Part shown: one piece after another, positions 47,901 through 64,000 of the stretch
Layout: each line of letters starts with the position of its first letter
How positions within the stretch are numbered: position 1 is the first letter of the stretch
Source of the DNA: Cristatella mucedo
Taxonomy: Eukaryota; Bryozoa; Phylactolaemata; Cristatellidae
DNA length: 64,000 nucleotides
Assembly (NCBI GenBank): GCA_009760855.2
Contig: WPIO01000071.1
Span: forward strand, 1,500,001 to 1,564,000
Direction: 5' to 3'
The notes under the pieces: model-generated
The model's input: the letters and a program-made list of their open reading frames with translations, nothing else
What the model was told of the DNA's origin: nothing
Databases searched by the model: none
Made by a program: the position numbers and the translations under genes

Positions 47901-49829
47901 CGGCAGCAGCAGCCGCCACAGTGGCACACTTACCCACCATGTGCGTGGCACACCTTATGCTGGCAGAACCCATTTTGAGCCCATTAGGCTTTCTAATTTT
48001 GGAATCACACTGGTTTGCCCATAACTAGTAAGCTACGCCTCGTATGCTGCCGACCCCAACGTTGAACGGTCCCAATCTAGTCTGATCGAACCCGTCCTAG
48101 TCAGCACCGAGGTGCTGGCCCTTACAAGCCATGGCAGATGTACTCTCGGTGTGCAGCTGCAGCCACGGCAGGAGCAGCAAAAGCATGCAGGCACATCGTC
48201 AATGCGCCGGTGCCAAAGAGGGCTCAAGACAGCAGCTCGAAAGCAGCCAAATGGCCGACAAACCTGCATCGGCAGCAGCAGCCGCCACAGTGGCACACTT
48301 ACCCACCATGTGCGTGGCATAGCCGGCACGCTTCAGACTTTGAGGCAACGTGGTCAGGTTGAGCGGCAGGCCAGACGGCAGGTATTCCCAGATTATGTCG
48401 TGCTGCAGGCCCGTGTGTATCTGATAGCGACCTGCAAATCGATAGCAAATCCGCGAGCGCTCGAACGCCTGACTGCAGTGAGTCGGCTGCTGCTGCTGCT
48501 GCTGCTGCTTCGGATCAGAGGTCGGGACAATCGCAAAGAGCCGGGAGCTCGGCAGAATGCCACGAGAGCGAGGCTCGCTCTCGGAATGCTCGAGAGAATT
48601 GTTCTTAGCCTCGTGCAAACCGAAAACCGTCGGCTTTAGTTGATTGACGACGAGACGCCACACAGCAAACGCAGCCGAAAAACTTGGCACTCCATGTTCC
48701 TTGTGCAAACCACAACGTAAAACGTTTCCCAACTTCTAGATGCTTGGGGGGCAGGGGCTGCCGCCAGGGATGCATGACTCTGGCTGTACAGGAAGTGTCG
48801 GCCAGGGCAGCCTGGCCTGCCACTCTGCCAAAAGGACAATCTGGCAAAGGGCAAAAGGGCAAGGGCAAAGGGCAAAATGGCAAGGGCAAAGGGCAAGGAT
48901 CTTGAAGCCGCAGCTCCCACCACTGAGCCAGCATGATGCGAGCGATCTATTAGTCCCAGCTATTGTCTCCCTGTGCCTTCGGTTCTGCCAAGCTCAGATA
49001 AATTGCAGCAGGTCACCTAAGATGGAGCTAGCGGGTCTCACATCAATCGGCTTGCGCCTAACTAATGTCTGTCTAAGTACCTCACCGACCTGACGTCGCT
49101 GCACACAGTTACATTCACGCCAGTGTTCAGGCGAACTTGCAACGAGTTGCTAAGACCCACGCATGCTGCTGCACCGAGATTCTCATTGTCTCATCGCTCA
49201 TTGTCACGACTGCAAGGCTTCGATGCTCCATCGAGGGAAGGCGGTCCGAACCTCTTCGGCATCACGTGCATCGCGGCCTGCAACGTCTAGCATATTAGAT
49301 GTGGCATACATTATCTGGCTCCTTATATAACCTTTACGTCTTCATCTCTAACTCCACATCTCCTTTTGTAACTCCATCGAGTCACAGCCTAACAACAGCT
49401 AAGCTGTTGTTAGGCTGTTGTTAGGCTGTTGTTAGGCTCGAGAATCACGGCTTATTAGCTTCTGTGGAGCCCCCACTCCCTTACCGCTGCACGTTTCTCT
49501 GAGAATTTCTAGAAAAACTGCACAGCCACGCGGCGGATGGAGAAGCAAGCCTTGTCCAGGGACAGTGGCCTCCCCTCACCAGACATGAGCTGGCTCCGGC
49601 TGGGCGAGCAGATCGGCTGCACGTAGTAGTTCTCCAGCTTGACGCCCTGGGCGGCCAGCTTGTCCAGGTTCGGCGTCAGGATCTCGCTGCCGTGGTAGCC
49701 GATGTCATTGAAACCGTAGTCGTCTGCCACGACGAAGACAATATTAGGCTGACGCACCGCGACGGCCGGCACTGAAGAGCAGACAGAGATGAGGAGCGCG
49801 ACGTAGACGCTCGAGCGAAAGAACTCCAT
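39246..49829 (-). CDS. ARSB-like: Arylsulfatase B-like gene C (7 exons, 531 aa)
   Basis: Exons: 49829-49580, 48431-48303, 45662-45340, 43474-43240, 41172-40982, 40694-40505, 39523-39246 (stop TAA). Every exon has the same length and phase as in gene B, again 1596 nt. C74, D36/D37, K128, H130, H230, D288/N289 and K306 are all kept. Differences from B seen by eye are few: F to S in exon 2; L to R, Q to H and S to G in exon 3; Y to S and G to A in exon 4; V to A in exon 5; Q to K in exon 6. The frame runs 16 codons upstream of the chosen Met (to 49877), but the Met at 49829 starts the signal peptide and aligns with B. This is the younger duplicate partner of gene B. Confidence 0.95.
39524..40504 (-). 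other. Gene C intron 6
   Basis: Matches gene B intron 6 but has no LINE. The empty target is near 40214-40233. No other feature was recognised. Confidence 0.75.
40722..40858. repeat. (CTG)n / CTAATGCATCA compound repeat
   Basis: Fills most of gene C intron 5 (40695-40981). Same position as the gene B tract but with TAATGCATCA interruptions. Confidence 0.95.
41268..41410. repeat. 12-bp minisatellite (GCTGGATGAGAC)
   Basis: About eleven copies of CTGGATGAG(A/C)(C/T)G, with one unit mutated to CTGGAAGGGCCG. The tract is about 100 bases upstream of exon 5. Gene B has a (GA)n run there instead. Confidence 0.92.
41497..42448 (-). mobile_element. LINE-A, 5'-truncated (minus), 234-codon open frame
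   Basis: Open frame 42432-41728 covers the region after the YADD motif ([20 protein letters not shown] through [14 protein letters not shown]). Then follow the 3' UTR, stem and (ATT)n. It is one of the best preserved copies in the window. Confidence 0.93.
42449..42470 (+). mobile_element. Solo LINE-A tail abutting a minus LINE-A
   Basis: TCAAGTGCAATATTATTATT in plus orientation, directly against the 5' end of the minus-strand LINE-A. Confidence 0.6.
42680..42985. repeat. (TA)n/(GATA)n/(GT)n compound microsatellite
   Basis: TA runs, a GATA run (42806-42860), a GT run (42860-42890) and further TA runs. Confidence 0.95.
43562..43996 (+). mobile_element. LINE-A 3' fragment
   Basis: [20 protein letters not shown] to the frame end, 3' UTR and (ATT)n. 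Gene B shows the uninterrupted target near 21813. Confidence 0.92.
44008..44412 (-). mobile_element. LINE-A 3' fragment (minus)
   Basis: Tail at 44008, then 3' UTR and a short C-terminal remnant. It is followed by a second copy of the flanking TGACTGA(T/C)GATACAAC sequence found at 43538. Confidence 0.88.
44920..44957. repeat. (CA)n microsatellite
   Basis: CA run in gene C intron 3, same position as 23602-23645. Confidence 0.95.
45815..46460 (-). mobile_element. LINE-A, decayed (minus)
   Basis: Diverged 3' UTR and C-terminal remnants. It corresponds to 24898-26035 in gene B and predates the duplication. Confidence 0.75.
46455..46968 (+). mobile_element. LINE-A fragment: endonuclease motif fused to 3' end
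   Basis: Near 46474 the frame reads [11 protein letters not shown], the GDFN motif of APE-type endonucleases. After about 100 bases it jumps to the LINE-A C-terminus ([20 protein letters not shown]) and ends with the 3' UTR and (ATT)n. It is an internal deletion joining ORF2 start and end. Confidence 0.82.
46968..47755 (+). mobile_element. LINE linker and RT N-terminal fragment
   Basis: Open frame 46971-47423 matches the EN-RT linker of L2/CR1 LINEs (Pro-Leu-Thr-x-Arg, then Ala-Tyr-Glu-Asp-Tyr, SFYKNIVES). After 47424 the frame is broken. [18 protein letters not shown] at about 47672 is the RT N-terminal signature. It lies after the 3' tail of the preceding fragment, in the wrong order for one element. 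Confidence 0.78.
47773..47950 (-). pseudogene. Partial extra copy of exon 2 end and intron 2 start
   Basis: This is a second copy of the sequence at about 48145-48320: 17 bases of exon 2 (47934-47950), the GT donor, then the start of intron 2. The exon part ends abruptly, and sequence matching the LINE-derived stretch at 25950-26035 follows. It lies inside intron 2 of gene C and cannot encode anything by itself. Gene B has no such extra copy. Confidence 0.7.
48836..48898. repeat. GGCAAAGGGCAAG minisatellite
   Basis: Imperfect repeats of GGGCAA(A/G). Gene B has only one or two units at 26876-26890. Confidence 0.8.
49385..49437. repeat. TGTTGTTAGGC tandem repeat with inverted arm
   Basis: CCTAACAACAGCTAAG is followed by several GCTGTTGTTAG units, so the first unit can pair with the later ones as a hairpin. 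Confidence 0.8.
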
Positions 49830-50607
49830 GAAGACTCGGAGCTGGGGGAGTGTGATGTCAGCCCAGTACAGCCACATCCAGGCAGCAGCCGAGAGCTGCC
49901 GGTCGGCGCTGGAACTCGACGATATAGGCGATCGGGTGGGCGGGTCGTTTCCGTCGGGTGGGCAGGTGGCTACCGGTCGGGTGGGTGGTGGCCAGCTGCA
50001 GAAGTAACGATATCTACGAACTGCGGTTTGTTAATTCTACTACAATTTTACACGACTGCACAATTTGACTTTACTGGCACATTGCAGGTCCGCATTTGCA
50101 AGCAGCAATTTCGAAGCTTCTACGTACGGCAATGCCGAGCTTATCGGGTGGGCGTCACTACGATCCCGTAGACAAAGCGGCTACTAAGTTGCCCCCCTAT
50201 TGTGACCTGGGCGCCCACGCCTGCATATCTATGTATAGTAATTCTGCGCGTCTACGGCATGCAAACCTAAGCTCTCGTACAGCGTACGTGCCATACAGCG
50301 TACGTGCCATAGCGGAGCGTCGAGCCTGCAGCTGCTCTTGAGCATGCGAGCATACATATCTCCATACATATGCTCTCGAGCATTCATATCTCCGGCATAC
50401 CTGCTTGTTAATTAACCTGCTTGTTGATTAACCGAATCGCAATTTCGCTGCTCTTGTTAACAAGATGGCGGCATTAGGTGGATTGCAAATTGTGAGCAGG
50501 CTGGCGGCAATATCGCTGCGCGACTTTGGTTTGAGCTTGACCCGTAGGGCACCCTTCAAATGAAAGCGCAAACGTCGCAACGACCGCAATTACGCTGGCC
50601 TGTCATG

Positions 50608-50615
50608 TTTATATG
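50608..50615 (-). promoter_or_regulatory. Candidate TATA element upstream of gene C
   Basis: CATATAAA on the minus strand about 780 bases before the gene C start codon. It is the counterpart of 31246-31253, with the same neighbouring AAAATTGAGC block. Confidence 0.25.
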
Positions 50616-50821
50616 CGCTCAATTTTCCTGGTGAAGCAACTCCAGTACTAGCTTAGGCGAAACCTAATTGAACCACATAAGCTCCCGAAAGTTCTCGCCA
50701 TTCTATCGGTGCCTGCCTCCAATAACTCGGTTGCCTGCCGCCACTCCAAACTAAAGTTGGATGTCCAAGGTTCTGCCTAAGGTTATTCTAGAGGAATGCA
50801 AGGTCAAACACACTCAGGCTT

Positions 50822-50870
50822 ATAGCCAGGCCTAGGCCGGGCCAGGCCGGGCCAGGCCGGGCCAAGGTTA
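50822..50870. repeat. GGCCGGGCCA tandem repeat
   Basis: Four to five units of AGGCC(T/G)GGCC in the C-D spacer. Confidence 0.85.
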
Positions 50871-51233
50871 CGTGGCACCGGGTCTATGCCAGGCCGGCAG
50901 GCGTAGGCCACGAGCCGCCGAGGCGGCGCGAGTCGGAGCCGATCGGGTCGATTTGGATTGGCTCGCTGTGCGCCTGACTCCTAAGCTAACACGCCAGCCG
51001 CCTCGTTTGCGTTCGTGCTTACACAGCGTCAGGTTCCACCTCGGCTTTGCGGGGGGGGGGGACTGCCTCCGCGTCCGGTGCGTCAGTCCTTCCTTTGATA
51101 TAAAGTGCAACTGTTGAACACCACGAAGCAGCTGGGAGCCAATAAAAGACAAGTTGCCAATTAGCTAGGACTTCGCCCAGTCGCGTGCTATCAAGTCGCA
51201 GCTACTTACTTGTCGTGATTCCTGGTTGCCTTT

Positions 51234-51583
51234 ATAATAATAATAATTCACTTGATAAAGCGCCCTCAGAGAACTCAATCTCTCTCTAGGCGCTTTACAT
51301 TTGCTGCAAAGTGATATGCAATAGAGTAGTAAGTAAAATCATGCTTGAAAAACAAACGAAATGAATAATATGGTTAGGGGTAACATGCACAGGGTCAGCA
51401 TGCAAATGTGGTTAGTGGCAGCATGCACAGTGTCAGCACGCATAAGCACATCAAAGACGAATCACAGGGACCCACTAAAAGCTGTCCTAAATAGGTGTGT
51501 TTTTAGGTTCCTTTTAAATGTGGTCAGGTCAGGGGATGTTTTGACGCAGGTCGGGAGGGAGTTCCAGGCTTTGGGAGCATTAG
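51234..51583 (-). mobile_element. LINE-A 3' fragment (minus)
   Basis: (ATT)n, stem, 3' UTR and a short C-terminal remnant ending at GGGAGCATTA. Very similar to 41497-41850. Confidence 0.92.
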
Positions 51584-51951
51584 ATGAATCCTATGAATCC
51601 ATTAGAGTGATCCTTTAGATGAACTCGTCGACGCAACAGCTGATAATGCGACCCAATGTAAGGTCTTGCAGACTTCTGAGTACTCACCCCTGCGACAAGC
51701 AATTCTGGGATATCTGAAATGCTTTTTTTAACGCCTTCAATAGATAGCGTCACCAGGTAAATGATTGAAAAAATCTTGTTATTCGAAGCGAACGGAGGAC
51801 TGCTGCCGTGCGACTGACCGTGTGACTGAATGCCGCATATGAAATTCACCCCGAGCGGCACACGAGCCTCATTCTTCGAATACCATTCCGGTGCTGTCAC
51901 GTGACTGAACACGCGACCGGTCAACCGGTCTAGTGCTCTGAACTGCTGCAT
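51580..51951 (-). other. Unassigned 123-codon frame
   Basis: Open minus-strand frame between a LINE-A and a LINE-B fragment. I do not recognise it, and no motif, signal peptide or splice context was seen. It may be part of an unrecognised mobile element or chance. Confidence 0.2.
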
Positions 51952-51964
51952 CAGTTTCAGCCTG

Positions 51965-52372
51965 TTCGCGCCCGCAGGTCCTGTGTGGACAATAAATTAG
52001 CTGTTCCATTCCCCCGCTTAAAGACCGTTGGCGACAGAAGCTTTAGCTCTGCAGGTCCTGGACTGTGGAACTCGCTTCCACAACTCTTACACAACGACAA
52101 CTACTCTCCTACTGCCGACTATGGAACATCTTTTTCAGCGGTCCTGAACTGCTACTTCTTTGCTACTCACTACCTCAACTGCTCTCCTGAGTCTGCTATG
52201 CTTCCCACTTTCTCTTTGTTGCGTGAGACGAAGTCTGTTGGCTACCGAATGCGTACCGAAAGCCGCTTAGGCTGTGAGTGCGTTATACAAAACTCTCCTG
52301 CGTAACACCCACATTGTCTATATGACTTTGTGGAGTTACAGATGGAGATACATTACGTTACATTACATAATG
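51965..52372 (+). mobile_element. LINE-B 3' part
   Basis: Frame with VDNKLAVPFPRLKTVGDRSF, FSSAGPGLWNSLP, then the 3' UTR with TATGACTTTGTGGAGTTACA and ATTACGTTACATTACAT. A second LINE family, distinct from LINE-A in sequence and 3' end. Confidence 0.82.
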
Positions 52373-52754
52373 ATTGAGCAGCTCTTTTCTATGAACGTTC
52401 AGCAGGGTCATATCAAGTTCACTCTCATCCAGTGCGGCGAAACCATGCAGGGATGTGGCTGGCAGCCAGATCGCGTAAGACAGGGAAAAGAGTCTGCCCG
52501 CTCACCTTCACCTCTCCCTTCTTTCCGGCTGATGCACTGACGCTGAGCGAGGGCTGGGCAGTTTGCCAAATGACCTTGGTTGACAATTGCTAAAGAAACG
52601 TGTGCATGCGAAAGCGGTAAGACTAGTACAATGCTTGATGCTGTTAGCGAATCATGAATTGTAACTGTTGGGAACTACGTATATCACAATTCTTTCTGAA
52701 GTGCGTTTGCACGAGCAACACTCATTAATTAAGAAACATACCGGTACCGGCAGC

Positions 52755-52912
52755 ACTGGGCCAGGATAGCCAAGGAGGTAAGGTCCTCGCTCTTCCCGAC
52801 CGAGGTCATGGGTTCGAATTCTGCAGTGGGCGCTTCTTTAGCGCCATCTGCAAAAGCCGCCAAGGCTCTTTTGCCGGTTTTCAAAACGAGGCTGCTAACT
52901 CAGCTATTTTTA
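52755..52912 (+). mobile_element. SINE-2
   Basis: Head GGGCCAGGATAGCCAAGGAG, GACCGAGGTCATGGGTTCGA (B box), body and the AACGAGGCTGCTAACTCAGC end. The truncated match at 31765-31800 in the other copy is the same element. Confidence 0.75.
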
Positions 52913-54268
52913 AATATTTAGTCTACGAGGAGTCCAATACGATGCTAAGATGTTGGCCTGGATTTTGACCGCGATCTTGAAGAGCGGGACACAAGGCCAG
53001 TAGTTTTGTAGCTTTTAAATTAAGCCTGTAAGGGCCCTTCAGCCCCTCCACCGCGAGTCGCACTCTGCTACAGCGAGTCACGCTTCGCTACAGCGAGTCA
53101 CTCACACCTGCGGCACTTGAAACTTCGTGCCCCGGGCTCTTGCTCGGAAAGATCTCTCGAACCTCACAAACGTGAAACTTCTTGAAACCGCTAGGATTGT
53201 GCTGCTGAGGCTAAGAGAAGCTCGAAAAACTAGGAACGCCTCTCCCCCCCCCCCGCCCCGTTAAAAAAGCTTGAAGCAAATCTACGCCGAAAGTTCGGGC
53301 CGAAGGTACGCAGCCACAGAAGCCTTTTTTATCTCCATCCAGCAAAGAGCGGTTTCCTGCTCTGGAGAACAATATTGGAGCTTGGGGGGCCGCAAACGAG
53401 CCGCCGAGGTCATGCCAGGCAGCTCATACCGGAAGCAAGGCAGCTATCTTCGTTCCTGCCCGAGAGGGGCCTGTGTGCTCGGTACGTGCAAAGATGGCGT
53501 GGCGCTGGTGATTGGCTTGGGCGAGTATTGGAGTCGGCTCAGTTCACCGTAAGCCTCGTTCCTGGATTCCGAGTCACGTGTTACAGAGCGTATGGATACC
53601 GAGTCAGAGTTCGTGGTCTCACTCATCAGCGGCCAAGTTTTCGAGAAAAGGGAAAGATCCTAGAAAACGATTGAGTTTTCCAAGGGCACGCTAGGCACCG
53701 GTTTTATTATTGTTATTACTGTCATATTGATTTATTTATTATTACTTTTATTACTCGCAGCAGTGCTTTAAAGGGTAGCGACCGAACTGGCAGCTAGAAG
53801 CACGAAACTTGTGAGCTCTCGAAGCAGAAGAGGAAAAATGAAACAACTACAGGAGATAATACATGCTTCAACCATAAAGTACCGCGCAGGCAGACGAACG
53901 CTTCTGCTGCTGGTCGGCAGCCGGTGCAAGGCCTTCGTTTACAGAAGGAAAGCTCAATCTACCGTACATAAGCAGCTTCGATGTATCGTGGATGAAAAAC
54001 GCTCACTCAGTAAACAGCGGCCGACAACTGCCGGCCAGTCTGCGTTGACGTCACTTTGCAAAGACATAGTGCGATACGTGTGCTAATGTTGGCCTGCATC
54101 GACGTCACCTGCAGAAGTCGCATGTCACGTGTCGCATGGAATGTTACCACAACTACAGGCTTAGCCTGAGAGGTGGTCAGATCACTGCGCTGGCTGTCTG
54201 CCCAGCGAAAAGCATTGGTTGGTGCGAATGCGCCCGGTCAAACCGGTGCCCACGGCATAATTTGTCAC

Positions 54269-62705
<8,437 letters not shown>

Positions 62706-63057
62706 TGTGCCTGGCGCTGACCAACTCCTCGGTGCGAGCATCTGCTCGAGAGGTGTGCACCGAGCTACCACGGCCGGAAGTGGAGCTGCCTGGCTGCGGA
62801 CCCTTTGGGGTGAAGGTTAGTATTCCCGCAACCTTGACAGCGACCGGTAGAGTAGAAATCATAGATGTACTGGCCAGGGCTAGCGAGAGCGAGGCGTCGG
62901 TGGCCGCGTCGCCCACCTACGGCAGAAAGCTGAGGGATTTCGGAGGTAGGCGATAACATTCATTAGGAGGAAATCTAGCAGGTATAGCACATGGTTTGCA
63001 CGAAAATAAACAATGCGCTTAGCTCTAAGATGAAAAATAATTTATTGTATATTTAGG

Positions 63058-63125
63058 ATTTTGCGAAGTGCCTAGAAAGAGATTAAGTTCTCTGAGGGCG
63101 CTGTACAAATGTATTATTATTTTTC
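63058..63125 (+). mobile_element. Solo LINE-A 3' tail
   Basis: AAGTGCCTAGAAAGAGATTA, then CTCTGAGGGCGCTGTACAAA and ATTATTATT. Confidence 0.75.
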
Positions 63126-63204
63126 ATAATTTTTATTATCATTTATGTTGAAAACGTACTGTAGTGACTTCTGGACTCTATAAAGTTCTCTGCCAGAACT
63201 AGAG

Positions 63205-63893
63205 CCCTCGGCAACTCACTGCTTACTGGCCTACCAGCATGTGCGATCAGGCGATTGCAGCTGGTGCAAAACTCTGCAGCTAGGCTTGTCTGCCGTGAGC
63301 GTCGCAGTTGCCAGATTACTCCACTTCTCGCCGACCTGCACTGGTTACCAGTCAAGCAACGGATTGACTTCAAGGTTTTGTCGCTCACTTTTAGGTCTCT
63401 TCATTCTATGGCTCCAGCCTATCTTTCAGAGATACTACCCCATCAGGCAAAGCATCGTACCACTCGCTTTTCGGAATCCAACAGTCTAGAAATACCTCGT
63501 ACAAACCTTAAATCCTTTGGAGACCGTGCATTTAGCTCGTATGCTCCCACAGCCTGGAACTCCCTCCTGACCTGCATCAGAACATCCCCTGACCTGACCA
63601 CATTTAAAAGAAACTTAAAAACATACCTATTTAGGACAGCATTTAGTGGGTCCTTGTGATTCGTCCTCGATGTGCTTATGCGTGCTGACACTGTTCATGC
63701 TGCCACTAACCACATTTGCATGCTGACCCAGTGCATGTAACCCCTAACCATGTTATTCATTTTGTTTGTTTTTCAAGCATGATTTTACTTACTATTCTAT
63801 TGCGTATCACTTTGCAGCAAATGTAAAGCGCCTAGAAAGAGATTAAGTTCTCTGAGGGCGCTTTATCAAGTGCAATATTATTATTATTATTAT
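63205..63893 (+). mobile_element. LINE-A 3' fragment, young copy
   Basis: Starts at CGGCAACTCACTGCTTACTG, with open frame 63255-63659 ([17 protein letters not shown] through [11 protein letters not shown]), then 3' UTR, stem and (ATT)n. Only a handful of differences from 57228-57753 over 520 bases. Confidence 0.93.
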
Positions 63894-64000
63894 AAGACGC
63901 ATCAAAAACACAAGTAGAGCAGCAGAAGCACGGCTATTGAGCGGTAGAAGCGGCCTGGTAGCAACCGGTCTGTTCTGCCTCTTGTAGAGCACTCTGCCAG

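Larger units (their letters stand above)
45663..48302 (-). other. Gene C intron 2
   Basis: It holds a decayed LINE-A (45815-46460), a rearranged LINE (46455-47755) and the partial exon 2 copy (47773-47950). 47951-48302 matches 25951-26299 of gene B. Confidence 0.75.
48432..49579 (-). other. Gene C intron 1
   Basis: A CTG run (48485-48508), a GGGCAAA repeat (48836-48898) and a TTGTTAGGC repeat (49385-49437). It lacks the LINE and SINE insertions that make gene B intron 1 three times longer. Confidence 0.75.
49830..54268. other. Spacer between genes C and D
   Basis: Gene C upstream flank (49830-50470), GGCCGGGCCA repeats (50822-50870), LINE-A (51234-51583), an unassigned 123-codon minus frame (51951-51580), LINE-B (51965-52372), SINE-2 (52755-52912) and a diverged LINE tail near 53660-53720. 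A plus-strand TTTATT at 53703-53708 is a possible gene D poly(A) signal. 52920-53660 and 53770-54260 show nothing recognisable. Confidence 0.65.
62706..64000. other. Upstream flank of gene D
   Basis: 62706-62960 is probably 5' UTR/promoter. Then a solo plus LINE tail (63058-63125) and a young LINE-A (63205-63893). 63894-64000 shows nothing recognisable. Confidence 0.6.

Overview
The window is animal nuclear DNA. It has intron-split genes, GT/AG splice sites, non-LTR retrotransposons with (ATT)n tails, tRNA-headed SINEs and many long microsatellites. Nothing bacterial, organellar or phage-like was seen. The protein family (arylsulfatase B-like, often expanded in marine invertebrates) and the L2/CR1-like LINEs suggest an invertebrate, but I cannot place it further.

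The only protein-coding genes I can support are four arylsulfatase B-like (N-acetylgalactosamine-4-sulfatase family) genes, all on the minus strand, head to tail. Gene A is 10638 down to 447, with its last two exons beyond the left edge. Gene B is 30458 to 15790, gene C 49829 to 39246 and gene D 62705 to 54269. B, C and D each have seven coding exons. Splicing them at consensus sites gives intact frames of 531, 531 and 503 residues, with all intron phases identical. All four keep the C-x-P-S-R formylglycine motif and the expected metal and sulfate ligands, so they look active. They probably encode secreted or lysosomal sulfatases acting on sulfated glycans.

The layout is explained by one tandem duplication of about 20-22 kb. 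The block 11843 to about 32300 (A-B spacer, gene B, B-D spacer and the last exon of a D-type gene) is repeated as 32459 to about 54600. This made gene C as a copy of B and left a fragment of the D-type gene stranded as an orphan last exon at 31925-32166. The duplication joint lies at 32300-32459, beside a (GATA)n tract. Later changes include LINE insertions present in one copy only, with the other copy showing the empty site, a 1.9 kb insertion at 34522-36417 carrying a tandem repeat, and local expansion of minisatellites. In contrast, the final exon and 3' UTR of B and C are almost identical over about 0.7 kb, which points to gene conversion or strong constraint.

Region by region: 1-10.6 kb, gene A with a 5.5 kb repeat-rich intron 2; 10.6-15.8 kb, spacer; 15.8-30.5 kb, gene B; 30.5-39.2 kb, spacer with duplication joint, orphan exon, long CT tract and 1.9 kb insertion; 39.2-49.8 kb, gene C; 49.8-54.3 kb, spacer; 54.3-62.7 kb, gene D; 62.7-64 kb, upstream flank with a young LINE copy. 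Two LINE families (called LINE-A and LINE-B here) and two SINE families (SINE-1 and SINE-2) fill introns and spacers. SINE-1 ends in a copy of the LINE-A-type 3' tail, a likely SINE-LINE partnership.
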